This document shows, piece by piece, positions 16,534-24,351 of a stretch of DNA of 64,000 bases. A model generated the notes under the pieces. It was given only the letters and a program-made list of their open reading frames with translations. It ran no database searches and was not told where the DNA came from. The stretch lies in contig NZ_LYPB01000076.1 of NCBI RefSeq assembly GCF_001653565.1, positions 111,628-175,627 on the forward strand, in the 5' to 3' direction. A program made the translations under genes and the position numbers. Source of the DNA: Paenibacillus oryzisoli (GTDB lineage: Bacteria > Bacillota > Bacilli > Paenibacillales > NBRC-103111). Every line of letters begins with the position of its first letter. Positions within the stretch are counted from its first letter, which is position 1.

Positions 16534-18015
16534 TTATTCGTTATTGTAATCATCGCTAATATCGTTAGTTTTGTTAACCTTAAATCGTTTGGCCGAAAGA
16601 GGTCGTATATACCCTGGACGGTTAGTCGTTATGTTGAGGGAGGAACGAATAAAGCTATCTCTGTAGTCGTGAGAACGAAATGGGAATACAGGAACGAGAT
16701 AGGGGGTACCTAAGGATCTTAAGCGCAATAAATGGCCCAGAAGAAGCACCAACCCAATTATCACACCTAACCCTCCCCAAGCTGCAGCTAGGCACATGAA
16801 AGGGAATCTCAGAAATCGTATCGTGTTCGCCATTTTGAAGATGGGTGTGGCAAAGGAGGACAATGCTGAAAGCGATACGATGATAATTAAAATAGTACTG
16901 GTAAGACCTGCTTGCACGGCTGCTTCACCAAGTACGATACCACCTACAATCCCTAGCGTCTGTCCGACTTTGGTTGGTAATCTAGCCCCAGCTTCTCTTA
17001 GCAATTCGACCGTCAATTCCAACAGCAAGACTTCAAAGATCGGTGCGAAGGGGACGTTAGCTCTAGATTCAATAATTGGAGCTAGAAGTGATTGTGGGAT
17101 AACGGAATAATGAAAAGTTAACACCGCAACATAGACGGGAGAAGCAAGGATGGAAAAGGCAACTCCGAAATATCGTATGCATCGGAAAAAGGAGCCTAAG
17201 ACCCAGGGCAAGTAATAATCTTCTGGTGAAATGAAGAAATCGAACACAGTGGTAGGTCCAGAGATGACATAAGGAGAACCATTGCTTAAAAGTGCCACTT
17301 GGCCATTTAAGAGGTTGAATTTGGTCCTGTCCACGCGTTCGGAAGACATAAATAAGGGAAAGGGTGAATTTGCGTTATCGGTTATGATTTGGTCAATAAT
17401 AGAACTATCGAATATCACATCGAAATCCAGATCCAAAAGTCTCTGTCTGACCGTATGGACATGCTGAGGGTTGCAAATATCTTCGATGTATACAATCATA
17501 ACTCTAGTTTGCGATAGTGAGCCTAAGGTATGTTCTTCAAAAAGCAACTTGTCGGATATAATCTCTTTGCGGAGTAGATTGAGGTTCGTATCTATATCTT
17601 CGACAAAGCCAACTTTGGGGCCGATTACGCTATATTCATTATCCGCTTCGTTATTACTGCGATAGCCCAATTTAAGATCTGCAAGATGGACTAGAAGCCC
17701 TTCATTTAAGTCGGATTCCAACTGAATAAACAGGGAACCTTTGATCAAACATTGTGTAACTTCCTCCAAATTCGATGATACGCTGATCTTCTCTAGTGGA
17801 ATAAGTTGTTGTAACACAGATAGATTCGTAATTTCTGTTGTTGAGATTTGAAGACGGTGTAAGACTTCTTGTTGGAGTCGATTCTGGTCAACAATAGCAT
17901 TGCAATACGTGAAATAAATACGTTTACCGTGGATCAAATGAACAGATTGTATCAAATCATGGGATTTAATGGTATCCTTCAAAATAGTGTGTATATGTTG
18001 TGGAATTATGAGCAT
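16534..18015 (-). CDS. GerA-type germinant receptor, A subunit
   Basis: This 493-aa protein of the GerA family (PF03323) has a soluble N-terminal half (about residues 1-240) and a membrane half with four or five helices. Family motifs 'LLNGQVALLSNGSPYVI' and 'EVLLLELTVELLREAGARLP' are readable, followed by 'QTLGIVGGIVLGEAAVQAG'. A subunits work with B and C in germinant-triggered ion release. The tail is basic and probably cytoplasmic. The ATG at 18015 has a GAGGAG directly adjacent, closer than usual, so initiation may be weak, as is common for low-copy germinant receptors. Confidence 0.93.
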   Translation of the reverse strand: MLIIPQHIHTILKDTIKSHDLIQSVHLIHGKRIYFTYCNAIVDQNRLQQEVLHRLQISTTEITNLSVLQQLIPLEKISVSSNLEEVTQCLIKGSLFIQLESDLNEGLLVHLADLKLGYRSNNEADNEYSVIGPKVGFVEDIDTNLNLLRKEIISDKLLFEEHTLGSLSQTRVMIVYIEDICNPQHVHTVRQRLLDLDFDVIFDSSIIDQIITDNANSPFPLFMSSERVDRTKFNLLNGQVALLSNGSPYVISGPTTVFDFFISPEDYYLPWVLGSFFRCIRYFGVAFSILASPVYVAVLTFHYSVIPQSLLAPIIESRANVPFAPIFEVLLLELTVELLREAGARLPTKVGQTLGIVGGIVLGEAAVQAGLTSTILIIIVSLSALSSFATPIFKMANTIRFLRFPFMCLAAAWGGLGVIIGLVLLLGHLLRLRSLGTPYLVPVFPFRSHDYRDSFIRSSLNITTNRPGYIRPLSAKRFKVNKTNDISDDYNNE

Positions 18016-18095
18016 CTCCTCACCATAAAGTACTTCGCCCTTATTATGCTTCTGAATATGGAAAGTATACCCAAAGGGCGGTAAATAGGGATAAC

Positions 18096-18124
18096 TTGCT
18101 TATTTATTTAACTAGGGTTATAGT
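18096..18124 (+). promoter_or_regulatory. Predicted sigma-A promoter of the thiamine-uptake operon
   Basis: TTGCTT (18096-18101) and TATAGT (18119-18124) are separated by 17 bases, placing the start of transcription about 12 bases before the riboswitch aptamer. Confidence 0.6.
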
Positions 18125-18142
18125 AATGTAAATTGAATAGTA

Positions 18143-18236
18143 ACCATCCGGGAGCTTGAGTAGTCAGGCTGAGAGTGCGGGATATACCGCTGACCGTTCG
18201 ATCTGATCTAGATAATGCTAGTGCAGAGAATGATTG
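18143..18236 (+). ncRNA. TPP riboswitch (THI-box element)
   Basis: The conserved THI-box elements appear in order: CCGGGAGC (P1/P2 entry), the pyrimidine-sensing CTGAGAG, GACCGTTCGATCTGATCT and the pyrophosphate-sensing GATAATGC-N-AGTGCAGAGAA. A terminator hairpin follows at 18271-18305. High TPP should stop transcription of the downstream substrate-binding protein, thiamine-binding protein, permease, ATPase and TatD-type genes. Confidence 0.95.
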
Positions 18237-18270
18237 TACACGACACAAGTGTATGAATGTCAACGTATAC

Positions 18271-18305
18271 GCCGCGAGAGACCATTGGTCCTTAGCGGCT
18301 TTTTA
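18271..18305 (+). terminator. Riboswitch expression-platform terminator
   Basis: GCCGC and GCGGC pair around an inner GACCA/TGGTC stem, followed by TTTTT. It lies 35 bases after the TPP aptamer and is the likely TPP-dependent terminator. Confidence 0.8.
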
Positions 18306-18320
18306 GTTTTCTATTAACTC

Positions 18321-18386
18321 CTGGGGTAATGCCAGCGTAGAATTTGATAGAATTGCACTGGCGCTCCCGGATAACGGGGGCTTTTT
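18321..18386 (+). promoter_or_regulatory. Second THI-box-like fragment with a further terminator hairpin
   Basis: CTGGGGTAATGCCAGCGTAG at 18321-18340 closely resembles the 3' pyrophosphate-sensing half of a TPP aptamer (usual form CTGGATAATGCCAGCGTAGGGA). No matching 5' half is visible. It is followed by GCTCCCG/CGGGGGC at 18363-18381 and TTTTT, a second rho-independent hairpin before the first gene. This may be a remnant of a duplicated riboswitch or an extra attenuator. Confidence 0.5.
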
Positions 18387-18428
18387 CGCATGGTTACATC
18401 AAGATCCACAGAGAAGGGGTAGAAGAAG

Positions 18429-19445
18429 ATGAAATGGAACAAAATTGCACCATTGTTGTTAGTTAGCTTTACTGTAGTAATGGCAGGTTGCGGCAACGAC
18501 ACAGGAAAGTCAGTTCAACCGACAGAAGGAAGTAAAAAGCTAACTGACGTAAAGGTTGTCCTAGATTGGACGCCGAATACGAACCACACGGGGTTGTATG
18601 TCGCGAAAGATCAAGGATTTTTTGAGCAAGAGGGCTTGAATGTGCAAATTATTGCCCCTGGTGAAAGTGGAGCGGATACGATGATCGCTTCTGGCGCAGC
18701 AGAGTTTGGTGTGAGTTATCAAGAGAGCATCACGCAAGGCCGTATTCAAGGCGTACCGTTAGTCTCGATTGCAGCAGTTATTCAACATAATACATCTGGT
18801 TTTGCTTCACCGGTTGCGAAGAACATCAAATCACCGAAGGACTTCGAGAACAAATCGTATGGCGGTTGGGGCGCCCCTTCTGAAAGTGCTATGATTGAAT
18901 CCCTGATGCAATCAGAGAAAGCGGATGCGACAAAGGTGAAAATGGTTAATATCGGTGACGCGGATTATTTTACAGCGGTCAAACGCGATATTGACTTTGC
19001 ATGGATTTACTATGCTTGGACGGGTGTAGATGCGGAACTGCGTGGTGAGCCGATGAACATGATTTATTTGAACAAATATTCAGATAAACTGGATTATTAT
19101 ACACCCGTATTGGCGACAAATGAGAAGATGATCTCATCGAAGCCAGAAATCGTGAAGGCATTCGTTGCAGCCGCGGCCAAAGGGTATCAATTTGCCATTT
19201 CCAAACCTGAAGATGCGGCCAACATATTGATTAAGGCTGTTCCAGATCTAGATCCTAAGCTTGTCGTTGCTAGTCAAAAGTGGTTAAGCCCACGTTATCA
19301 GGATGATGCGACACGTTGGGGTGAGCAAAAGAAATCCGTGTGGGAGAACTACGCCACGTGGATGTTGGATCACAAGCTACTAGAGAAAAAGCTGGATGTG
19401 GATGCGGCATTTACGAATTCATTTTTACCTGAAAGCAAGAAATAA
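18429..19445 (+). CDS. NMT1/ThiY-like substrate-binding lipoprotein for a thiamine pyrimidine precursor
   Basis: This 338-aa ABC lipoprotein has lipobox MAGC (Cys at residue 21) and the NMT1/THI5-like fold: 'VLDWTPNTNHTGLYVAK' near residues 48-64, 'GFFEQEGLNV', and 'GWGAPSESAMIE' in the middle. Relatives such as ThiY bind formylamino-hydroxymethyl-pyrimidine or HMP. Control by the TPP riboswitch just upstream makes this assignment strong for thiamine metabolism, although the exact pyrimidine is inferred. It is first of a five-gene operon. Confidence 0.92.
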   Translation: MKWNKIAPLLLVSFTVVMAGCGNDTGKSVQPTEGSKKLTDVKVVLDWTPNTNHTGLYVAKDQGFFEQEGLNVQIIAPGESGADTMIASGAAEFGVSYQESITQGRIQGVPLVSIAAVIQHNTSGFASPVAKNIKSPKDFENKSYGGWGAPSESAMIESLMQSEKADATKVKMVNIGDADYFTAVKRDIDFAWIYYAWTGVDAELRGEPMNMIYLNKYSDKLDYYTPVLATNEKMISSKPEIVKAFVAAAAKGYQFAISKPEDAANILIKAVPDLDPKLVVASQKWLSPRYQDDATRWGEQKKSVWENYATWMLDHKLLEKKLDVDAAFTNSFLPESKK

Positions 19446-19474
19446 TTCCTAACTCGAAGAGGAGATTGTCAATC

Positions 19475-19765
19475 ATGGCTAATGCACTTGTAAGTATTCA
19501 AATTATACCGAAAACAGTAAATGGCGAAGACGTCATTCCCTATGTAGATCGAGCAATTGAAGTGATTGCAAAGTCTGGTGTTAAATATTTCGTTTCGCCT
19601 CTGGAAACGACGATGGAAGGTGAGTTGGATCAACTCCTTCTCATTATTCAAGATATGAATACGGCCATGATTGACATGGGCAGCCCGAAAGTCATTTCGC
19701 AAGTGAAAATTTATTTCAATCCGTCAGGTGCTTCAATGGACAAATTAACGGAGAAGTACAGATAA
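19475..19765 (+). CDS. MTH1187/YkoF-type thiamine-binding protein
   Basis: This 96-aa protein belongs to the thiamine-binding DUF77 (MTH1187/YkoF) family, with 'MANALVSIQIIPKT' at the N-terminus, 'YVSPLETTMEGE'-type middle (here 'FVSPLETTMEGELDQLL') and a beta-alpha-beta layout. Homologs bind thiamine or HMP in the cytoplasm. I choose ATG 19475 over an in-frame TTG at 19466 because GAGGAG lies about nine bases upstream of the ATG and would touch the TTG. The stop shares one base with the start of the permease gene. Confidence 0.88.
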   Translation: MANALVSIQIIPKTVNGEDVIPYVDRAIEVIAKSGVKYFVSPLETTMEGELDQLLLIIQDMNTAMIDMGSPKVISQVKIYFNPSGASMDKLTEKYR

Positions 19766-20532
19766 TGAACATCCGTCGCTGGATTCAAGCAGGATGGCCG
19801 CCACTTGTGGTAGTCATCCTTCTGTTGTTTATTTGGCAGTTGGCTGTCTCTTGGGCAGGAACCGCAGATTGGCTGCTTCCAAGTCCGCTGAAAATATGGC
19901 GAGACGGTACCACAGATATGTCGCGCGTGTGGATGCATATGTGGGCTACCGTGCGTTTGATGTGCATGGGTTTTAGTATCGGAGCTATTGGCGGTGTTCT
20001 AGTTGCCAGCTTACTGCATAGGCTTCCTTTCGTTAAGGCCGGTTTCTATCCGCTGCTGATCTTATCTCAAAATATCCCAGTTATCGCACTGGGACCGCTG
20101 TTAATTATTTTATTTGGTTTTGGCCTATTACCTAAGCTTATATTGATCTCACTTGTCTGTTTCTTCCCTGTGACGATGTCGACGTTAGATGGCTTCATGC
20201 AGACCGATCGCAGCATGTATAATTACATGCAAATGATTGGTGCATCGAAACGCCAAATTTTCTATAAATTAGAGCTGCCTCATGCTTTGCCATTTCTATT
20301 TACGGGGCTCAAAATATCCGCTACTTATAGTGTGATGGGGGCAGTTATTGCTGAATGGCTAGGCGGAAATGTGGGTCTTGGCTATTATATGATCTTACAA
20401 AAATCAGCCTTCCGTGCGGATCGGGAATTTGTGGCAATCGGGATCATCGTGATTCTGAGTCTACTCTTTTTCTGGCTCATAGCTGGGCTTGAGAAGCTCA
20501 TCATTCGTTGGAACGTCAAACGTTCCTCGTAG
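19765..20532 (+). CDS. ABC transporter permease, ThiX-like
   Basis: This 255-aa BPD-type permease has about six transmembrane helices. The EAA loop lies around residues 150-185 ('YMQMIGASKRQIFYKLELP'). It belongs to the nitrate/taurine/HMP permease branch. It pairs with the ATPase encoded 18 bases downstream and the binding protein at 18429 to import a thiamine pyrimidine precursor, under TPP-riboswitch control. Confidence 0.92.
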   Translation: MNIRRWIQAGWPPLVVVILLLFIWQLAVSWAGTADWLLPSPLKIWRDGTTDMSRVWMHMWATVRLMCMGFSIGAIGGVLVASLLHRLPFVKAGFYPLLILSQNIPVIALGPLLIILFGFGLLPKLILISLVCFFPVTMSTLDGFMQTDRSMYNYMQMIGASKRQIFYKLELPHALPFLFTGLKISATYSVMGAVIAEWLGGNVGLGYYMILQKSAFRADREFVAIGIIVILSLLFFWLIAGLEKLIIRWNVKRSS

Positions 20533-20550
20533 GAGAGGAAGGCTGTAACT

Positions 20551-21327
20551 ATGAGCAAATTAAAGCTTACAGGGATTCACCATATGTTTCCGAATAAAAA
20601 AGGGCAAGTCTCCGTGCTTGCAGATATCCATCTTCATGTCGAGCAAGGTGAGTTCGTGTCCATCATTGGCCCCTCTGGCAGTGGTAAGAGCACTTTATTT
20701 CATATCATAGGTGGACTCGTTCAGCCGACTTCGGGTGAAGTGTGGCTGGATAACGAGCAGGTAACAGGGAAAAAAGGGCTTATTTCTTACATGCCGCAGC
20801 AACCGGCATTGTTTCCATGGCGCTCTATTGAAGAAAATGTAGCACTAGGTCAGGAAGTAGCCGGCGAGTCGCGCACTGCGGCGATCGCCAAAGCTAGAGA
20901 ATGGCTGCCTAAAGTTGGACTGGGAGGTTATGAACGAGAATTTCCACATGTCCTGTCAGGTGGGATGCAGCAACGTGTTTCGTTCTTACGCGCCTTGTTA
21001 AGTCCGCAGGAGCTTATGTGTTTAGATGAGCCTTTCGGCTCATTAGATGCGTTAACAAGACTTGATATGCAGGCGTGGCTTCTTAACATTTGGGAGCACA
21101 ATAAACGCTCCATCTTATTTGTCACTCATAGTATCGAGGAGGCACTATTCTTGTCTGATCGTATCTATGTACTCTCCAATAAGCCTGCAAGCATCTTGGA
21201 AGAGTTGAAAGTACCATGGGCAAGACCTCGTCAGGAAGCTGTCATGCAAGAATCGGCGTTTATTGCACTAAGACAGCATATACAAGGACTACTGCGACGG
21301 GAGAAAACAAACAATGTCAGCTATTGA
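20551..21327 (+). CDS. ABC transporter ATPase, ThiZ-like
   Basis: This 258-aa ATPase of the nitrate/taurine/HMP family has Walker A 'GPSGSGKST', signature 'LSGGMQQRVSFLRAL', Walker B 'LMCLDEPFGSLDA' and H-loop 'FVTHSIEEAL'. It is complete and of normal length. It energises the ThiX-like permease. Its end overlaps the start of the TatD-type gene by 14 bases, so both belong to the same riboswitch-controlled operon. Confidence 0.93.
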   Translation: MSKLKLTGIHHMFPNKKGQVSVLADIHLHVEQGEFVSIIGPSGSGKSTLFHIIGGLVQPTSGEVWLDNEQVTGKKGLISYMPQQPALFPWRSIEENVALGQEVAGESRTAAIAKAREWLPKVGLGGYEREFPHVLSGGMQQRVSFLRALLSPQELMCLDEPFGSLDALTRLDMQAWLLNIWEHNKRSILFVTHSIEEALFLSDRIYVLSNKPASILEELKVPWARPRQEAVMQESAFIALRQHIQGLLRREKTNNVSY

Positions 21328-22114
21328 TGCGCATATTCATCTCGATATGTACGACGAAACGTCAGCGAAATTGATACTAGCAGAAATGAAAGCCTCGCAG
21401 GTGCTGGCCTTAATCGCGGTATCCCGTCATCTAGATTCCTGTAAAATAACGAATCATTTGAAGTCGCTTGCTCCAGATCGTATATTTGCTGCTTACGGAT
21501 TTCATCCAGAGCAGGAATTGCCCACGACAGATCAGTTGGAGGCTTTAATTGATTGGATGCATGAGCACATAGATGACATGATCGCAGTTGGTGAAATAGG
21601 ACTTCCATATTACACACGCCACGAAGTAGAAGCGGCGGGACAATCGTTTGACGTAACATCTTATATTAGGCTGCTGGAGCGTTTCTTGCAGCTTGCTGCC
21701 CAGTGGGATAAGCCAGTTGTCCTGCATGCCGTATACGAGGATGCGGATATCGCTTGTGCATTACTAGCCAAATACGGAATTAAGAGGGCGCATTTCCATT
21801 GGTTTAAAGGATCTAATGAAACCGTAGAGCGTATGATAGGCGCAGGTTATTATATCTCTATCACGCCAGATGTTCTCTATGAAGAAGAAATTAGAACATT
21901 AGTTCGTAATTATCCTTTGGAGCTCATGATGGTAGAAACAGATGGACCTTGGCCATTTGAAGGACCGTTCGCAGGTGAGGAGACACATCCGCGTATGATT
22001 CACGCAGTCATTGAACAAATCGCTGAACTGAAGGGGAAAAGCGTGCAAGATACGGCTGCTATTCTATTCCAAAACACCAATCACTTCTACAATCTGCCTG
22101 GTGAACTTAAATAA
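21314..22114 (+). CDS. TatD-family metal-dependent hydrolase in the thiamine operon
   Basis: This 266-aa TIM-barrel hydrolase has an N-terminal metal site 'DAHIHLDMY', a central 'AVGEIGLPYY' with the metal-bridging Glu, 'VVLHAV' and 'HFHWFKG' His residues, and a C-terminal 'MMVETDGPWPFEG' Asp. TatD proteins are usually nucleases or deacylases. Fixed location inside a TPP-controlled uptake operon suggests a role in processing the imported pyrimidine, for example deformylation or salvage, as inference only. The coupled start overlaps the ATPase gene. Confidence 0.88.
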   Translation: MSAIDAHIHLDMYDETSAKLILAEMKASQVLALIAVSRHLDSCKITNHLKSLAPDRIFAAYGFHPEQELPTTDQLEALIDWMHEHIDDMIAVGEIGLPYYTRHEVEAAGQSFDVTSYIRLLERFLQLAAQWDKPVVLHAVYEDADIACALLAKYGIKRAHFHWFKGSNETVERMIGAGYYISITPDVLYEEEIRTLVRNYPLELMMVETDGPWPFEGPFAGEETHPRMIHAVIEQIAELKGKSVQDTAAILFQNTNHFYNLPGELK

Positions 22115-22121
22115 ATCCAAC

Positions 22122-22150
22122 TGGACAAGTGTTCGTATAGGATCTATAAT
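22122..22150 (+). promoter_or_regulatory. Promoter of tag with an overlapping LexA-like half-match
   Basis: TGGACA (22122-22127) and a perfect TATAAT (22145-22150) are 17 bases apart. GGAC-AAGT-GTTC at 22123-22134 matches the Firmicute LexA operator GAAC-N4-GTTC at seven of eight positions and covers the -35. Confidence 0.65.
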
Positions 22151-22156
22151 GAAATA

Positions 22157-22168
22157 GAACACATGTTC
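22157..22168. promoter_or_regulatory. LexA (SOS) box upstream of tag
   Basis: GAACACATGTTC is a perfect GAAC-N4-GTTC Firmicute LexA operator with flanking A and G close to the CGAACATATGTTCG ideal. It sits at about +1 of the promoter above, so LexA should repress tag until DNA damage. Confidence 0.85.
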
Positions 22169-22195
22169 GATATTTGGATGAGGTGAAGGAATATC

Positions 22196-22756
22196 ATGAC
22201 AAATCGTTGCGGTTGGGTCAACGAAGACCCTTTATATCAAGATTACCATGACCATGAATGGGGAGTTCCCGTGCATGATGACCGCGTCTTGTTTGAGATG
22301 CTGAATTTGGAAGGTGCTCAAGCTGGGTTAAGTTGGTATACGATTTTGAAGAAGCGAGAAAGCTATAGGGAAGCGTTCGATGGTTTTGACCCGCACGTAA
22401 TTGTGAATTATGATGAGGCGAAGCTGCAGGAATTGCTCTTGAATCCTGGCATCGTGCGTAATCGTTTGAAAATAGCTTCCGTCGTCCAGAATGCCAAAGC
22501 CTTTCTTAAGGTGCAAGGCGAGTTCGGCACATTTGATTCGTACATTTGGAGCTTCGTAGGTGGCAAAACCATCAAGAATAACTGGGAAGACAGTCGTCAG
22601 TTGCCTGCCAAAACGGATATCTCTGATCGTATGAGTAAGGATTTAAAGAAGCGTGGGTTCAAATTCGTCGGTTCGACGATTTGTTATGCTTATATGCAGG
22701 CTGTAGGTATGGTGAATGATCACACGCAAACTTGTTTCTGTTATCAAAGGGACTAG
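22196..22756 (+). CDS. tag: DNA-3-methyladenine glycosylase I
   Basis: This 186-aa base-excision enzyme removes N3-methyladenine from alkylated DNA. It begins with the Tag signature 'RCGWVNEDPLYQDYHDHEWG', including the first zinc ligands. It has 'LEGAQAGLSWYTILKKR', and it ends with 'VNDHTQTCFCY', the remaining zinc-binding His/Cys. Length is normal for the family. AGGTGAAGGA precedes the ATG. A perfect LexA box and a second near-match in the promoter place it in the SOS regulon. It shares a bidirectional terminator with the convergent small SOS-type gene at 22821-23126. Confidence 0.95.
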   Translation: MTNRCGWVNEDPLYQDYHDHEWGVPVHDDRVLFEMLNLEGAQAGLSWYTILKKRESYREAFDGFDPHVIVNYDEAKLQELLLNPGIVRNRLKIASVVQNAKAFLKVQGEFGTFDSYIWSFVGGKTIKNNWEDSRQLPAKTDISDRMSKDLKKRGFKFVGSTICYAYMQAVGMVNDHTQTCFCYQRD

Positions 22757-22768
22757 CATGAGGTAAAC

Positions 22769-22814
22769 ATAAGGCCATCTGAAGGACGGAAGCGTCCGAA
22801 TCAGATGGCCTTAT
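22769..22814. terminator. Bidirectional terminator between two SOS-type genes
   Basis: A perfect 14-bp stem (ATAAGGCCATCTGA with its complement) encloses a smaller GGAC/GTCC hairpin. It serves tag on the plus strand and the small gene on the minus strand. Confidence 0.88.
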
Positions 22815-22820
22815 TGTGCT

Positions 22821-23126
22821 TCAATTGGCATGTTGGAGTTGTTTCTCTATTAGATTAACCTTGATCATATGAATCCGTTTGCGGATGTAGAAATCATAGA
22901 TGGCACCTGTCAATTCCTTTGGTTTAATGCGGTTGTTCGTATCGTTATCTATGATCGTTACCGATCCATCGTCATAAAACTTGAACGTGTAATCGGCATA
23001 GTAGGTGTGGGTTTCATCAAGCATCTCATCAATCTGTTCAGGCAAAAGATGGTCAGTGTCACACAATGCCTTATGGTACCAATAATCTCTCTCGATAAAA
23101 CGAAAATTGTGACTGGGGTTCATCAT
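22821..23126 (-). CDS. Small uncharacterised LexA-box-controlled protein, 101 aa
   Basis: Function unknown. I place the start at ATG 23126 because GGAGG lies nine bases before it; a longer in-frame version would include the operator region. The product is acidic in the middle and basic at the C-terminus, with 'WYHKALCDTDHLLPEQIDEML', then an alternating pattern suggesting beta strands ('YTFKFYDDGSVTIID') and a final helix 'FYIRKRIHMIKVNLIEKQL'. The size and the 'LPEQ' segment recall YolD-like proteins, SOS partners of Y-family polymerases, but the usual W-x-PF-x-SLPE core is missing. Two LexA boxes lie upstream, and it converges on tag. Confidence 0.8.
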   Translation of the reverse strand: MMNPSHNFRFIERDYWYHKALCDTDHLLPEQIDEMLDETHTYYADYTFKFYDDGSVTIIDNDTNNRIKPKELTGAIYDFYIRKRIHMIKVNLIEKQLQHAN

Positions 23127-23150
23127 GTTAACTACCTCCTCATCTAATTG

Positions 23151-23162
23151 GAACATTTGTTC
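23151..23162. promoter_or_regulatory. LexA box 1 of the small minus-strand gene
   Basis: GAACATTTGTTC is a perfect GAAC-N4-GTTC operator, 25 bases before the ATG at 23126 and close to the predicted transcription start on the minus strand. Confidence 0.85.
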
Positions 23163-23170
23163 TTGTTTTC

Positions 23171-23190
23171 ATTATAGCAAACAAGTGTTC
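23171..23190 (-). promoter_or_regulatory. Minus-strand -10 element with LexA box 2
   Basis: TATAAT on the minus strand (23176 to 23171) has a weak TTCCAT at -35 (23199 to 23194, 17-base spacer). AAAC-AAGT-GTTC at 23179-23190 matches the LexA operator at seven of eight positions and lies within the spacer. Together with the perfect box at 23151-23162 this is a double-operator SOS promoter. Confidence 0.7.
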
Positions 23191-23242
23191 GCAATGGAAG
23201 AGGAATCTCTGAAAAAAAGGAAATATTTTCATAGAAAGAATG

Positions 23243-23275
23243 AAAAAAAGCCGTCAATCTCTAAGATTGAAGGCT
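23243..23275 (-). terminator. Terminator of the YpdA-type gene, overlapping its stop codon
   Basis: On the minus strand AGCCTTCAATCT pairs with AGATTGACGGCT around TAG, followed by six or more T. The left arm overlaps the last codons of the gene, a compact arrangement. Confidence 0.85.
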
Positions 23276-24247
23276 CTGATCGTTAACAATATGTGCTGTA
23301 ATGGAAAGTCCGTGCAAGCGGCCGCTTTCAATGAAGATCTCGTTCGCATCATATTTGGAAGAAGCGACTACACCTGCGACATATAGCCCGGGAATGTTCG
23401 TTTCCATCGTGTCTGGATTGACCAGGGGTGCGTTCGTTTCTTCATGAAACTGAACACCAATATCCGTAAGCAGCTGTCGATCTGGACGAAATCCGGTTAA
23501 GGCAAGTACAAAGTCATTATCCAAAGTGACGTGTTCGCTTCCTTTTCGGACGAGAATAGCTTGTTCGTCTATTCGTTCTACCTGCGAGTCAAACCACATG
23601 CGGATGCGTCCTTTATTCACCATGCTTTCAAACAATGGGCGAACCCATGGTTTAATATTGGCTGAAAAATCTTTGCCTCGGTAGACAACAGTTACCTCAG
23701 CACCTACGCGGAGTAAATCCATAGCTGCATCCACGGCTGAATTGTTTCCGCCGATAATCGCAACTTTGGCTCCAGCATACGGATGTGCTTCCCTGTAGTA
23801 ATGCGTCGTTTTGGGAAGTTCCTCACCTGGAATGCCCAGCAAATTAGGGTGATCGAAGTAGCCAGTAGCAACAACGACCTTGTGCGTATTGTAAGTGGCT
23901 TTGTTACCAAATTGATCGGACGTAAGGACCTTAAATCCAGAGGCTACTTGCTCAATCCGAACAGCTTCTTCATAAGAGTGTATACGCAACTGCTCTCTGC
24001 GAGCGACCTCACGATAATAAACAAGCGCTTCCTGACGGTAGGGTTTGTCGTGTGGAGTCGTAAAGGAATAACCGCCAATCTCTAATAATTCCGGTGTACT
24101 GAAAAATTGCAAATACGTAGGATATAAATAAATGGCATTCACGATACAACTTTTTTCTATGAGTAATGGTGACAGACCAGCGCGTTCTAAAGCAACTGCT
24201 GCCGATAATCCGCATGGGCCTGCCCCGATGACAATGACTTGTTCCAA
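23261..24247 (-). CDS. ypdA: YpdA-family bacillithiol disulfide reductase
   Basis: This FAD/NADPH oxidoreductase of about 328 aa has an N-terminal FAD-binding 'VIVIGAGPCGLSAA', an NADPH-binding 'VAIIGGNNSAVDAAMDL', and a C-terminal FAD contact 'GLYVAGVVASSKYDANE'. The family reduces bacillithiol disulfide, the Firmicute equivalent of glutathione disulfide, without the usual CxxC. Here 'GPCGLS' keeps the conserved Cys after the Rossmann glycines. The longest frame starts with TTG at 24256, but AAGGAGG touches it; TTG at 24247 has a nine-base spacing and is the better start. No ATG fits, so a TTG start is likely. Confidence 0.9.
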   Translation of the reverse strand: MEQVIVIGAGPCGLSAAVALERAGLSPLLIEKSCIVNAIYLYPTYLQFFSTPELLEIGGYSFTTPHDKPYRQEALVYYREVARREQLRIHSYEEAVRIEQVASGFKVLTSDQFGNKATYNTHKVVVATGYFDHPNLLGIPGEELPKTTHYYREAHPYAGAKVAIIGGNNSAVDAAMDLLRVGAEVTVVYRGKDFSANIKPWVRPLFESMVNKGRIRMWFDSQVERIDEQAILVRKGSEHVTLDNDFVLALTGFRPDRQLLTDIGVQFHEETNAPLVNPDTMETNIPGLYVAGVVASSKYDANEIFIESGRLHGLSITAHIVNDQSLQS

Positions 24248-24351
24248 ATGTGGCAACCTCCTTCAATTCAAGCCTATTAGTCTATAGTAGCTCACGAAAT
24301 AAGAGATGCCAAGTTTGAATCATCCCGAAAATAAGTCGAATTAACGAAAAT

